Positions 18,652 to 27,207 of a stretch of 64,000 bases of DNA are shown piece after piece. Position 1 is the first letter of the stretch; the number at the start of each line of letters is the position of its first letter. A program made the position numbers and the translations under genes. The stretch is from AP-15 sp963772965 (GTDB lineage: Bacteria; Pseudomonadota; Alphaproteobacteria; ATCC43930; CGMCC-115725): assembly GCA_963772965.1 (NCBI GenBank), contig CAVYZU010000007.1, positions 256,145 through 320,144 on the forward strand. Reading direction: 5' to 3'. The notes beneath the pieces were generated by a model. That model did no database searches and was not told the origin of the DNA. It saw only the letters and a program-made list of their open reading frames with translations.

Positions 18652-20058
18652 CTAGGCGACGGCTGGCACGGTTTCGGTAACGGTTTCGAGCTGACCCACA
18701 GTTTCCTTGCCGAATAGCACCGGGATGAAGGCGCCGATCGCGACGACGACAAAGATTGTGCCAAAGAAAATCGTCGGTGAACCGGTGTGCGGCTCCATCA
18801 GAAACGGCACCACGCCGCCGGCGAAGAGCCGCCCGAAAAACTCGCCGAAGATGTGCCCGCGACCACGCAACGCAGTCGGAAACTGCTCAGACAGATAGAC
18901 CCGCGTCGCGGTAAACGCGGACAACACGGTAAAGCCGAGGATCAAGCCCCCCGTCACCATGACCACGCTCGCGTAGTCTCCCGCCCGGTGCGCCAACAGC
19001 ATCAGACAGATCCCGGGCAGCGATCCGGCAAGGGCGTAGAAGATCGTCCAACGCCGCCCGATGATCTCCATCAAGAACCCGGTAAAACCTTTTCCAAAAA
19101 AACTCGCGGCATAGACGATCGAGGTCAATCCCAGGCTCGAACTCAGGCCGAAGCCCTGATCGACCAGCGCCTTTGGCAATAGAACCGAAATCAGGAAATA
19201 GGCGGTGCCGGCACAGATGCCGCTGAGGATGCCGACCGTCGTCCAGCGCAGCTGGCCGGGGGCGAACAACGCCCAATACGGCGGCAGCTTCTCACGGCCC
19301 GTCGGCGTCGCCTCGCCTAATTCTCCGACGGTCAGCGGCGATACGCGATTGCCCGCCCGCCGAATGATTTGGTTGACGACGTCGACCGCAGCTTGAACTT
19401 GGCCTTTGCGCAAATACCAACGCGGGCTTTCGGGCAGCACGAACCACACGATCACGGGTATGACGGTCACTGCCAGCCCGCCCGGCAATGCCAGAAACCG
19501 AAAGGCGTTGGCGTTGCCGGCGAGCAGCCCGCCGATGAACGGCACCACGGTGAACGAAGCGGCCAACGCCATTTCATAGACGGCGGCATAGGTGCGGCGA
19601 TGCTGCGCCGGCATCAGTTCGGCGGCAATCGGGAACGCCGCCGAAACCACGCCGCCGGCGCCGAGCCCAGTCAATAGGCGCAGGATGATCAGCTGCTCGG
19701 CATTTTGCACGAGCGGGATCAACAACGTCAAAAATGTCGTTAGGAAAACGCCGATCAGCACGATGATCTTGCGGCTCAAGTGATCGGAGATCGCCGAGAA
19801 AAAGAAACCGCCGAGGCACAGCATAAAGGTCGGAAAAGAGACGAGTATTCGTATATCGGTGCCGCTGAGATGTAATGGACCTTTGGCCAGCACCACCAGC
19901 GATCCGGTCATCACCAGATCGTAACCCTCGATAAAACCAACTAGGGCGAGCACAGCGATTATCAGGATGTGGTAACCGCTAAATGGGATGCTGTCGAGTT
20001 TGCGTCCGAGAACTTGGCTGGCGCTTTCCGATCGGATGATCGGGCGGACTTCGGCCAT
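18652..20058 (-). CDS. MFS transporter (sugar/aromatic-acid porter type), tandem copy 2
   Basis: 468 residues, about 12 transmembrane helices, paralogous to the gene 206 bp downstream. Shared blocks are LGRKLDSIPFSGYH, GYDLVMTGSLVVLAK, ISDHLSRKIIVLIG, AAELMPAQHRRTYAAVYEMAL, PESPRWYLRKG, ALVDQG, FMEIIGRRWTIFYAL-type and RGRGHIFGEFFGR. Differences cluster in the central loop (residues about 225-250) and TM7-8, where specificity may differ. The intergenic 18446-18651 contains no gene. No catabolic genes adjoin, so the substrate is unknown. Confidence 0.85.
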   Translation of the reverse strand: MAEVRPIIRSESASQVLGRKLDSIPFSGYHILIIAVLALVGFIEGYDLVMTGSLVVLAKGPLHLSGTDIRILVSFPTFMLCLGGFFFSAISDHLSRKIIVLIGVFLTTFLTLLIPLVQNAEQLIILRLLTGLGAGGVVSAAFPIAAELMPAQHRRTYAAVYEMALAASFTVVPFIGGLLAGNANAFRFLALPGGLAVTVIPVIVWFVLPESPRWYLRKGQVQAAVDVVNQIIRRAGNRVSPLTVGELGEATPTGREKLPPYWALFAPGQLRWTTVGILSGICAGTAYFLISVLLPKALVDQGFGLSSSLGLTSIVYAASFFGKGFTGFLMEIIGRRWTIFYALAGSLPGICLMLLAHRAGDYASVVMVTGGLILGFTVLSAFTATRVYLSEQFPTALRGRGHIFGEFFGRLFAGGVVPFLMEPHTGSPTIFFGTIFVVVAIGAFIPVLFGKETVGQLETVTETVPAVA

Positions 20059-20329
20059 GCTGCTGCACCTCCCAGTTTTTCAACTCGGAAGGACGCGCGA
20101 GACTAAAAACCAGTTAACCCGACATTATGATCTCGCTGAGATCAATTGCGATGTCCAACGCTTCACTGATTTTCGGGTCTCTAGTGCGCGCCTCCCGAGT
20201 GACGTGTTGCTCCTGTCTCGGTCGGGCGACGGATTGTTTTCGCTCGCCATTTTCGACCGATCCTGATCGTAGCCTAACGAGGGCGCGGCAACTTGTCACT
20301 TGGGAAAAACACCGTCGGGAGCGGTGCGA

Positions 20330-21472
20330 CTAAGCTTTCTTGCGCTCCCGCAACAGGAATTCACGGCCTGCCTTGACCATCGGTACGCCGTCATAAGCGA
20401 TGATGTCGGCGGTGGCGTAGGTTTCGCTCCACAGTTCCGGGAGGTAGGACCCGGTGCCGATCACGTCGAGCGGCGCGTTAGCGACCGCCATGATCCGGCA
20501 TTTGGCTGGGCCAAAGCCGGAGCTGCCAACGATCTTGATGCCGGCGAGATCGGCCTCGTCAAGTGCTTGGCGCAAATGCCAGATCGCCGCCGCCGAGACC
20601 CCGGTCCCGACCAGATACCGCAGTTCCTCCTCGGTGCGATAGCCGCGGATCGATTGCGGCGCATGCCGCTCCAACACATCGTAGGAACGTGCGGGATCGA
20701 GGCCTTCGCAATAGCGCCCGCCCGGCGTGTCGATGCGCACCGATAGCAGGCCATCGGCGGCAAGCTCCGGGAAGCGTTTTCCGACAGCAATCGCGTCGGT
20801 GATCTCGCGCCCGAAATAGTCGATCAGTACGGTTAAAGGTTCGTCGGGGAAGGTCTCACGAAACAATTCGGCCGCGCGCACCGTCGACCCGGCATAACCG
20901 ATCAGCGCGTGCGGCATCGTGCCGATGCCCTTACGCTGCCCGAAATAGTGGGCGGTCCCATGGGCGGCACAGCCGACAAAGCCGAGGGCGCTCACCTCCC
21001 GCCGTGCCGTTGCCGAGCCGACCGAGGCGGCATAGGCCATCATGTCAGCCATTTCCAGGCCGGCGCAATGACGCGCGTCCATCGCCAGAAAGGCGACCTT
21101 TGGCAATTCGGCGCACATTGCGTAGGCGTTGTAGGCGGCGACGCATGCGGGTCCGAGCTTTTGCAGCAGCACGGTTTCGAGGTCGACCAAATGCGTGAGC
21201 GAGCCGGTCACGTATAGGATCGGTTCGCCGGCGCCGACCAGCGCTCCTTCGGAATGCGCGAGTTCAATGTCAAACCGGGTCGCGCGCGCCGCGGCCACGG
21301 CTTCGAGAAATTCGATCGCTAGGCGCGGCGTCGATACGACCGGGCGGCGCATGAACACCGCATAAGTCGCTAGGCGATCGCCGAAACGCTCGACAATCGC
21401 CTTGCTCTTTAAGAAATAGCTGTCGGTCTGCTCCGCGAGCGAGGGCGGGCCGTCAGCCGTCACCGCAGACAC
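20330..21472 (-). CDS. Nicotinate phosphoribosyltransferase family protein
   Basis: About 380 residues. Makes nicotinate mononucleotide from nicotinate and PRPP in NAD salvage. Family features: TDSYFLKSKAIVERFGD at the N-terminus, AMDARHCAG, FVGCAAHGTAHYFGQRKGIGTMPHALIG (substrate region) and SGFGPAKCR near the end. The GTG at 21472 was chosen because it follows the DAHP synthase TAA by one base and homology begins there; the longer upstream frame is low-complexity and overlaps aroG. The tight spacing implies translational coupling with class II DAHP synthase, whose attenuator would then also govern this gene. The pairing of aromatic and NAD metabolism is unusual. Confidence 0.83.
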   Translation of the reverse strand: MSAVTADGPPSLAEQTDSYFLKSKAIVERFGDRLATYAVFMRRPVVSTPRLAIEFLEAVAAARATRFDIELAHSEGALVGAGEPILYVTGSLTHLVDLETVLLQKLGPACVAAYNAYAMCAELPKVAFLAMDARHCAGLEMADMMAYAASVGSATARREVSALGFVGCAAHGTAHYFGQRKGIGTMPHALIGYAGSTVRAAELFRETFPDEPLTVLIDYFGREITDAIAVGKRFPELAADGLLSVRIDTPGGRYCEGLDPARSYDVLERHAPQSIRGYRTEEELRYLVGTGVSAAAIWHLRQALDEADLAGIKIVGSSGFGPAKCRIMAVANAPLDVIGTGSYLPELWSETYATADIIAYDGVPMVKAGREFLLRERKKA

Positions 21473-21473
21473 C

Positions 21474-22868
21474 TTACAAGACCGCGCCGAGCCGGGGGCG
21501 GCTCGGCGCACCATTGCCTTGGCGAGCACGTTTAAGCGCGTCGGCGATCTCGAAGGCGAGTTCCAGCGCCTGGGTGGCATTGAGCCGTGGGTCGCAATGG
21601 GTCAGATAGCGCTCGGCGAGCGAGGCCTCGCTGATCGCCTGCGCGCCGCCGATGCATTCGGTGACGTTTTGGCCGGTCAGCTCGAAATGCACCCCGCCGG
21701 CATAGCTTCCCTCGGCGGCATGGATGGCGAAGGCGCCATGCACCTCGTCGAGGATGCGGTCAAAGCGGCGGGTCTTGAACCCGTTCGACGAGGTGATCGT
21801 GTTGCCGTGCATCGGGTCGGTGCACCACACCACTGCGCGGCCCTCGCGGCGCACGGCGCGAATTAATCGCGGCAACCGTTCCTCGACCTTGTCGGCACCC
21901 ATACGGGTGATCAAGGTCAGCCGTCCCGGCTTGTTCTGCGGGTTGAGCCTGTCGATCAGTCGCAACAAATCGTCGGGCTCGAGCGTCGGACCGCATTTCA
22001 TGCCAACCGGGTTCTTGATACCGCGCAAGAACTCGGCGTGAGCGCCATCGGCTTGCCGCGTCCGATCACCCAGCCATACCAGGTGCGCCGAGCAGTCGTA
22101 CCAGTCACCGGTGGTCGAATCGACCCGCGTCAGCGCCTCTTCGTAGGACAAAAACAGCGCTTCATGCGAGGTGTAGAATTCGGTTTCGCGGATCTGCGGC
22201 GCGGTTTCCGAAGTGAGGCCGCACGCCTCCATAAAATTGAGGGTTTCGGTCAGCCGGTCGGCGAGTTCGCGATAACGCTCGCCCTGCGGCGAGTCGGCGA
22301 CAAAATCCTGGTTCCAGGCATGGACGCGGTGCAGGTCGGCATAGCCGCCCTGAGCAAAGGCGCGCAGCAAATTCAGGGTCGCGGCAGATTGGCTGTAGGC
22401 CTGGATCATGCGCTGCGGATCGGGCTCGCGCGCCGCCTCGTCAAAATCGAGGCCATTGATAATGTCGCCGCGATAGGAGGGCAGGGTGGCGCCGTCGCGA
22501 GTCTCGATATCGGACGAACGCGGCTTGGCGAACTGTCCGGCCAGCCGACCGAGCTTGACCACCGGGCAGCCGGCGCCAAAGGTCAACACGACCGCCATCT
22601 GCAACAACACCTTGAACATGTCGCGGATGTTGTTGGGGTGAAATTCGGCAAAACTCTCGGCGCAGTCGCCGCCCTGCAGCAGAAACGCCTTACCGGCGGC
22701 GACATCCGCCAGCCGCTCTTCGAGCCGCCGCGCCTCGCCGGCAAAGACCAACGGCGGAAACCGTCGCAACGTCTCCTCGACAGCGGCAAGCGCTGTCTCG
22801 TCGGGATAGCCCGGCACCTGTCGGATCGGCAAACCGCGCCAGCTGTCCGGGGACCATTTCTCGCTCAT
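21474..22868 (-). CDS. Class II 3-deoxy-7-phosphoheptulonate synthase (DAHP synthase)
   Basis: First enzyme of the shikimate pathway: condenses phosphoenolpyruvate and erythrose-4-phosphate. 464 residues from the ATG at 22868 (MSEKWSPDSWRGLP), the standard start of alphaproteobacterial class II enzymes. Motifs: LLQGGDCAESFAEF (metal/PEP site), AKPRSSDIETRDG, KNPVGMKCGPT, VVWCTDPMHGNT and GGVHFELTGQNVTECIGG. It is plant-type, unrelated in sequence to AroF/G/H of E. coli. Expression is probably controlled by the upstream leader peptide and attenuator at 22988-23117. An extra in-frame ATG at 22919 is not supported by homology. Confidence 0.94.
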   Translation of the reverse strand: MSEKWSPDSWRGLPIRQVPGYPDETALAAVEETLRRFPPLVFAGEARRLEERLADVAAGKAFLLQGGDCAESFAEFHPNNIRDMFKVLLQMAVVLTFGAGCPVVKLGRLAGQFAKPRSSDIETRDGATLPSYRGDIINGLDFDEAAREPDPQRMIQAYSQSAATLNLLRAFAQGGYADLHRVHAWNQDFVADSPQGERYRELADRLTETLNFMEACGLTSETAPQIRETEFYTSHEALFLSYEEALTRVDSTTGDWYDCSAHLVWLGDRTRQADGAHAEFLRGIKNPVGMKCGPTLEPDDLLRLIDRLNPQNKPGRLTLITRMGADKVEERLPRLIRAVRREGRAVVWCTDPMHGNTITSSNGFKTRRFDRILDEVHGAFAIHAAEGSYAGGVHFELTGQNVTECIGGAQAISEASLAERYLTHCDPRLNATQALELAFEIADALKRARQGNGAPSRPRLGAVL

Positions 22869-22987
22869 CTCACAAATCCTCCGCGCGTTCTCGTCGCGCA
22901 TTTGGGGCCGATCGGGCATGCATCACCTCCGGAGTTGGAGGCCGCTGCACCATCGGGGCATTCGGATCACGGAGAGCCTGAAACGCG

Positions 22988-23014
22988 AAAGCCGCCTCGG
23001 GTGCGGGCGGCTTT
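22988..23014 (-). promoter_or_regulatory. Attenuator terminator of the DAHP synthase leader
   Basis: On the minus strand AAAGCCGCC and GGCGGCTTT form a 9-bp stem with a 9-nt loop, followed by a weak U-rich tail (CGCGTTT). Alternative pairings are visible. In the leader ORF, CCGCCG (23057-23062) can pair with CGGCGG (23043-23048). That second element can instead pair with the GCCGCC arm of the terminator. This is the 1:2, 2:3, 3:4 arrangement of ribosome-mediated transcription attenuation. The start codon of the synthase lies about 120 bp further on. Confidence 0.68.
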
Positions 23015-23036
23015 GGGAAAACGCTGGTTCGCGATC

Positions 23037-23117
23037 CTAGGCCGCCGACATGTACCGGCGGTACCAAAATCGCGCTGCGAGGCGGGCGCAGCATATGCAG
23101 TGCGTCTGAACCATCAT
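23037..23117 (-). CDS. Aromatic leader peptide of the DAHP synthase attenuator
   Basis: A 26-residue ORF that starts at ATG 23117 (or the next codon, 23114), preceded by GTGGGG, and ends with TAG at 23037-23039. Its C-terminal part reads RFWYRRYMSAA, placing Phe, Trp and Tyr codons in a row plus another Tyr within six codons. These codons overlap the first hairpin of the attenuator. Ribosome stalling at any of the three aromatic codons would favour the antiterminator. The protein itself needs no function. Too short for usual gene calling; support is the codon pattern and its position relative to the terminator. Confidence 0.7.
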   Translation of the reverse strand: MMVQTHCICCARLAARFWYRRYMSAA

Positions 23118-23209
23118 CCCCACGCTAACCGCGGGCTGCACCCGACGCAAGCGGTTTCGTGCGAGCAATGGCGGCGTATTTACTACCGTGGTCCCGGCCG
23201 TGCCGGTGA

Positions 23210-23603
23210 TTACGTCTCAACTACAAACGGCCGGATCGCCCGAACAAAATCCTCTTCAGTGAAGTGGTGTTCTACGAGCGCGATAATTTTCTGAGCCCAA
23301 GGCAACGGATCACCAATTGCGAGGTCGTACCCGTTAAGACGGAGGAAATTCCACATTGCAGCAAACGCGGTTCGTTTATTCCCTTGTTCGAAGGCGTGCG
23401 CCTGAGCGATACCGGCCATTCAGTCTCACCGCAAGTGCTGTGATGTCCTCTTCGCCATACGCGAAGGCATTTTGCGGCCGGGCCAGGGCGCTCTCAAGCA
23501 AGCCACGATCCCGCAAGAAGTGCCGCTCGCCGGTTGCTTCCACCTCTAGCCGATTGCTTTCGATAACGTCATCGATCAACGGCCACAGCGGATCACTTGG
23601 CAA
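23210..23603 (-). pseudogene. Doc/Fic family toxin (death-on-curing), one frameshift
   Basis: About 130 residues when repaired. The N-terminal frame starts at ATG 23603 (PLWPLIDDVIESNRLEVEATGERHFLRDRGLLESAL is matched by the family pattern of short Doc toxins). The C-terminal frame contains the Fic motif HAFEQGNKRTAF, which in Doc kinases is HxFxxxNKRT, then FLRLNGYDL. An extra base at about 23419-23420 separates the two frames. The first codons overlap the upstream gene's stop, as in toxin-antitoxin operons. Doc phosphorylates and inactivates EF-Tu in known cases. Confidence 0.75.
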
Positions 23604-24135
23604 GAGCGGCTCGGATTCTCGGGAACCGCGCCACGAATTCGCGACTTAGCGCTCCGTAGTCGATCTCGCCTTCGGCAGGACGCGCACGCAAGATTTTGGG
23701 GCGAGCACCGCGCCGCTCGGCTGCCACCTTGAGCAGGGCTTCGCGCGTGTTTCGGTAGCCAGCAAGCCAGCTCACCGCGACCCCAACACTCTCCTGTAGG
23801 GCTTCCCTCAGCTTGGGGTCGAGGCTCTCGCTCCCCGCCGCGAGTTCTTGCTGCGTTCTTTCAATAGCGGGAACCAGTTGTTCCGCGCTCGCCCGCTCCC
23901 TCTCAGCAAGAATGCGGGCCACCTGCTCAATCTCGTCGGGGTCGGCATGACCGCGTACAGTTTGGAGATACAGCTCGGCTAAGTCGTCAGAGAGCTGGTC
24001 CAGCATCGATTGTGCTCTCGCGCGCTGGTGGCCCAGTTGCTCAATAAGCTGCGCCCTCTCGACAGTTGCCATGTCCGATCCCAGTGCTGGCAGCTCTGGG
24101 AGGAATTCGCTCGGAAGTTCCAGTCCATCAGGCAT
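23593..24135 (-). CDS. Putative antitoxin-position helical protein upstream of doc
   Basis: About 180 residues from an ATG at 24135; ATG 24072 (MATVERAQLIEQLGHQ) is an alternative, and neither has a strong ribosome-binding site. Mostly alpha-helical and charged, with a likely coiled coil over AELYLQTVRGHADPDEIEQVARILAERERA. The C-terminus (GEIDYGALSREFVARFPRIRAALAK) is short and basic, like toxin-binding tails of antitoxins. It is not Phd, so the family is unrecognised. The last 11 bp overlap the doc start. Function as antitoxin is inferred only from overlap and position. Confidence 0.55.
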   Translation of the reverse strand: MPDGLELPSEFLPELPALGSDMATVERAQLIEQLGHQRARAQSMLDQLSDDLAELYLQTVRGHADPDEIEQVARILAERERASAEQLVPAIERTQQELAAGSESLDPKLREALQESVGVAVSWLAGYRNTREALLKVAAERRGARPKILRARPAEGEIDYGALSREFVARFPRIRAALAK

Positions 24136-24226
24136 GTCGAGCCAAGTCTCACGAGGATCAAGCACAGCAGATTGAATGTACGGTTTCAGCGGTCGATGGC
24201 AACGTCTCCGGTTACGTAGTTCTCTG

Positions 24227-25603
24227 TCACTCCGCCGCAAGCTTGGTTGAGCGAACGAGTTTTTCGCGCATCGTGACGAATTCCTCGGCCGCACTCGGGT
24301 GGAGGCCGACGGTCTGGTCGAATTGCTTTTTGGTGGCGCCGCATTTGATCGCGATCGCTAGTCCTTGTACGATCTCGGGTGCATCCGGGCCGAGCATATG
24401 GCAACCGACGACCCGGTCACTCGCGGCATCGACGATGATCTTCATCAGGGTGCGCTCGTCGCGACCCGATAGCGCATTCTTCATCGGCCGAAACCGCGCG
24501 CTATAGACGTCGATTTCGCCGTATTTACGGCGCGCCTCCTCTTCGGTTAGGCCGACGGTGCCGATCGGCGGATTGCTGAACACCGCCGTCGGCACATCCA
24601 CGTGGTCCATCTTGATCGGGTTGTTGTTGAACAAGGTCTCGGCGATAGCGCGGCCCTCGGCGATCGCGACCGGTGTCAGGTTCAGCTGGTCGGTTGCATC
24701 GCCGACCGCGTAAATGTTGGGGACCGCCGTGCGCTGCCACTCATCGACGACGACCGCACCGTCATGATTCAGCTCGACCCCGATTTGACCGAGTCCGAGA
24801 CCGCGCGTGTTGGGTTTCCGCCCCGTGGCATACATCACGAGATCGGCCGAGATCTCCTGGCCATGTGTGGTGAACAACGAATAGCCGTGGGCGAATTTTT
24901 CGATGCGCTCGATCTGCGTGCGGGTATGGATCTCGATGCCGCGGTTGCGCATCTCCAGCGCCAAGGCAACCCGGAGATCGTCATCAAAGCCGTAGAGCAA
25001 CTCTTCGCGCCGGATAATCTCGACGACTTCCGACCCAAACCCGCGGAAGATGCCGGCAAATTCGACCGCGATATAACCGCCGCCGACGATCACGATGCGC
25101 CGCGGCAGTTCGGGCAGGTCGAGTGCTTCGTTGGAAGATATGACGTGCTCGATGCCGGGAATGTCGGGCACCGTCGGATGCCCGCCGACGGCGATCATGA
25201 TCTTGTCTGCGGTGTAGTTGCGGCCGCCGATTTCGACGGTGTGCGGGTCGGTGACGATGGCGCGGCCCTCGATCAGCTCGACCTGGCTGTTCTTCAGCAT
25301 CGTCCGATAGATCTGCTCGAGCCGGTCGAGTTCCTTGTTTTTGGCGGCGATCAGGCTTGGCCAATCAAAGCTCGGCACCGGGACGTTCCAGCCAAACCCG
25401 GCGGCGTCGGCAAAGGCGTCGGCAAACTGCACGCCGTAGACCAACAGCTTTTTGGGCACGCAGCCGCGCAACACACAGGTGCCACCGACCCGACTCTCTT
25501 CACAGATCGCGACCCTCGCGCCATAGCTGCCCGCACGGCGCGAGCCGGCGACACCGCCGGACCCGGCGCCGATTGTCAACAGGTCGAAATCATACCGCGG
25601 CAT
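24227..25603 (-). CDS. gor: Glutathione-disulfide reductase
   Basis: 458 residues from the ATG at 25603. Class I flavoprotein disulfide reductase: FAD motif TIGAGSGGVAGSRRAGSYGA, redox-active CVLRGC (GGTCVLRGCVPKK), NADPH motif IVGGGYIAVEFAG, FAD motif YAVGDATDQLNLTPVAI and the C-terminal HPSAAEEFVT with the catalytic His. IRREELLYGFDDDLR contains the Arg residues typical of NADPH use. The tetrad GCVPKKLLVYG is the glutathione reductase type rather than dihydrolipoamide dehydrogenase or mercuric reductase. It keeps cytosolic glutathione reduced. It lies upstream of the putative antitoxin-doc pair with a gap of about 90 bp. Confidence 0.93.
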   Translation of the reverse strand: MPRYDFDLLTIGAGSGGVAGSRRAGSYGARVAICEESRVGGTCVLRGCVPKKLLVYGVQFADAFADAAGFGWNVPVPSFDWPSLIAAKNKELDRLEQIYRTMLKNSQVELIEGRAIVTDPHTVEIGGRNYTADKIMIAVGGHPTVPDIPGIEHVISSNEALDLPELPRRIVIVGGGYIAVEFAGIFRGFGSEVVEIIRREELLYGFDDDLRVALALEMRNRGIEIHTRTQIERIEKFAHGYSLFTTHGQEISADLVMYATGRKPNTRGLGLGQIGVELNHDGAVVVDEWQRTAVPNIYAVGDATDQLNLTPVAIAEGRAIAETLFNNNPIKMDHVDVPTAVFSNPPIGTVGLTEEEARRKYGEIDVYSARFRPMKNALSGRDERTLMKIIVDAASDRVVGCHMLGPDAPEIVQGLAIAIKCGATKKQFDQTVGLHPSAAEEFVTMREKLVRSTKLAAE

Positions 25604-25704
25604 CTGGCTCCACTCCGTCGATTGCGCGTATAGCGATCTTCTGGTTGTCACAAGCTGACCGGCATCGCAAGCTCGCTGCGGTCTATACATGAGGAAGGGA
25701 CGAG

Positions 25705-26553
25705 ATGGCACTGGATCCCGCCACAGCCGAGCAGCAGGCGCCGACGGCAGAAGCGCTGATCGGCGCGCGCTATCGCGACGGTGCCATCGCATCCGGCCCG
25801 TGGAACGAGGTCCTGGCAACGATCCTGTCGCACCGTTCGGTGCGGGCCTATCTGCCCGATCCGCTGCCGGCGGGGACCTTGGAATGCCTCGTCGCGGCCG
25901 CTCAATCCGCCTCGACCTCGTCGAATTTGCAGACCTGGAGCGTCGTTGCGGTGGAAGACCCAACGCGCAAAGCCCGCCTGGCCGAACTGGCCTCGGGGCA
26001 GCGGCACATCGTGCAATGCCCGCTTTATCTGGTCTGGTGCGTCGATCTCGCCAGGCTGCGCCGGGCCGCCGAGGAGCGGCAGATCGGGCTCGAAGGGCTC
26101 GATTATCTCGAACCGTTTATCGTCGGGGTCGTCGACGCCGCGCTTGCCTCCCAGAATGCCGCGATCGCCATCGAGTCCCTCGGGCTCGGTTACGTTCTGA
26201 TCGGTGCAATGCGCAATCACCCGGAAGGAGTCGCCGCCGAGCTCGGATTGCCACCGCATGTGATGGCTCTGTTCGGGATGTGCGTTGGCCACCCCGACCC
26301 GGCGGTCCCGACCGGGATCAAGCCACGCCTGCCGCAGCCGGCGGTGCTGCACCGCGAACAGTATTCGCCCGCGGCTCAATCCGCGGCGTTTATCGAGTAC
26401 AACGAGCGCATCCGGGCGTTTCAGCGCGAGCAGCGAATGACCGAAATCGATTGGACGCAGCAAGCCACGATGCGGGTACGCACGGCGGCATCGCTCCATG
26501 GCCGCGACCGTATTCGCGAAGCGCTCGAAATTCTCGGCTTTGCTTTACGCTGA
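25705..26553 (+). CDS. NADPH-dependent nitroreductase (NfsA/FRP type)
   Basis: 282 residues, preceded by GAGGAAGGGACGAG. FMN-binding nitroreductase fold with SHRSVRAYLPDPLP (phosphate-binding Arg pair), AAQSASTSSNLQTWSVVAV, ASQNAAIAIESLGLGYVLIGAMRN and a C-terminal RIREALEILGFAL. The length and the HPDPAVPTGIKPRLP loop fit the NfsA/FRP branch rather than NfsB. It reduces quinones, nitroaromatics or flavins; the native substrate is unknown. Divergent from gor across a 100-bp gap and followed by a methyltransferase gene 15 bp downstream, probably co-transcribed. Confidence 0.87.
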   Translation: MALDPATAEQQAPTAEALIGARYRDGAIASGPWNEVLATILSHRSVRAYLPDPLPAGTLECLVAAAQSASTSSNLQTWSVVAVEDPTRKARLAELASGQRHIVQCPLYLVWCVDLARLRRAAEERQIGLEGLDYLEPFIVGVVDAALASQNAAIAIESLGLGYVLIGAMRNHPEGVAAELGLPPHVMALFGMCVGHPDPAVPTGIKPRLPQPAVLHREQYSPAAQSAAFIEYNERIRAFQREQRMTEIDWTQQATMRVRTAASLHGRDRIREALEILGFALR

Positions 26554-26568
26554 ATGGGAGGACGGGTC

Positions 26569-27180
26569 ATGTCTTCGGAAAATCGCGGCATTGCGGTCGA
26601 TCATCACGATTGGCACTCGCCCAACTATGTCGAGGAGTGGATCACCCGCGATCTGAGCCGCGACGAGGAGCGCCGCGTGCGCCTGCGCCAGATGCTTGCC
26701 GCGGCGCCCTTTGCAGCGGATGGCGAGATCGCTGTGCTCGATGTCGGCGGCGGTTACGGCGTCGTAACTGAGGAGGTGCTGCGCGCCTTCCCGCGTGCGA
26801 TGGTCACCTTGCAGGATTATTCGCAGCCGATGTTTGACCAAGCGCGGCAGCGGCTTGCGGCTCACGCCGCGCGGGTAAACTACGCGCTCGCCGATCTGCG
26901 CGATCCGGCATGGACGGCAGCGGTCGGCGGTCCGTTCGATCTCGCAGTCTCGGCGATCGCGCTTCACAATCTGCGTGATTTGCGACAGATCGCCTCCAGT
27001 TATCGGGGGATCGCTGCGGTGCTAAAGCCGGGCGGCGTATTTCTCGACTACGATCTGTTCGGATTGATCGGCGGGACCGACACGCAAATGCAGACGATCC
27101 GCGATGCCGGCTTTACCGCCGTCGATTGCCTCTGGCAGCAGGAGCGGTTGGCGATCATCCGCGCGACCCGACCGAGCTGA
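26569..27180 (+). CDS. Class I SAM-dependent methyltransferase
   Basis: 203 residues from ATG 26569, preceded by GGGAGGACGGG. Motif I is VLDVGGGYGVVTEEVL, with the acidic ribose-binding residue in TLQDYSQPM. Motif II/III areas are FDLAVSAIALHNLRD and VLKPGGVFLDYD. Similar to small UbiE/COQ5-like and arsenite-type methyltransferase folds, but without their specific cysteines. It is 15 bp after the nitroreductase, so a shared detoxification role is conceivable but not shown. Confidence 0.82.
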   Translation: MSSENRGIAVDHHDWHSPNYVEEWITRDLSRDEERRVRLRQMLAAAPFAADGEIAVLDVGGGYGVVTEEVLRAFPRAMVTLQDYSQPMFDQARQRLAAHAARVNYALADLRDPAWTAAVGGPFDLAVSAIALHNLRDLRQIASSYRGIAAVLKPGGVFLDYDLFGLIGGTDTQMQTIRDAGFTAVDCLWQQERLAIIRATRPS

Positions 27181-27207
27181 AAAATATACCGGCGAATGCA
27201 GCCTTGG

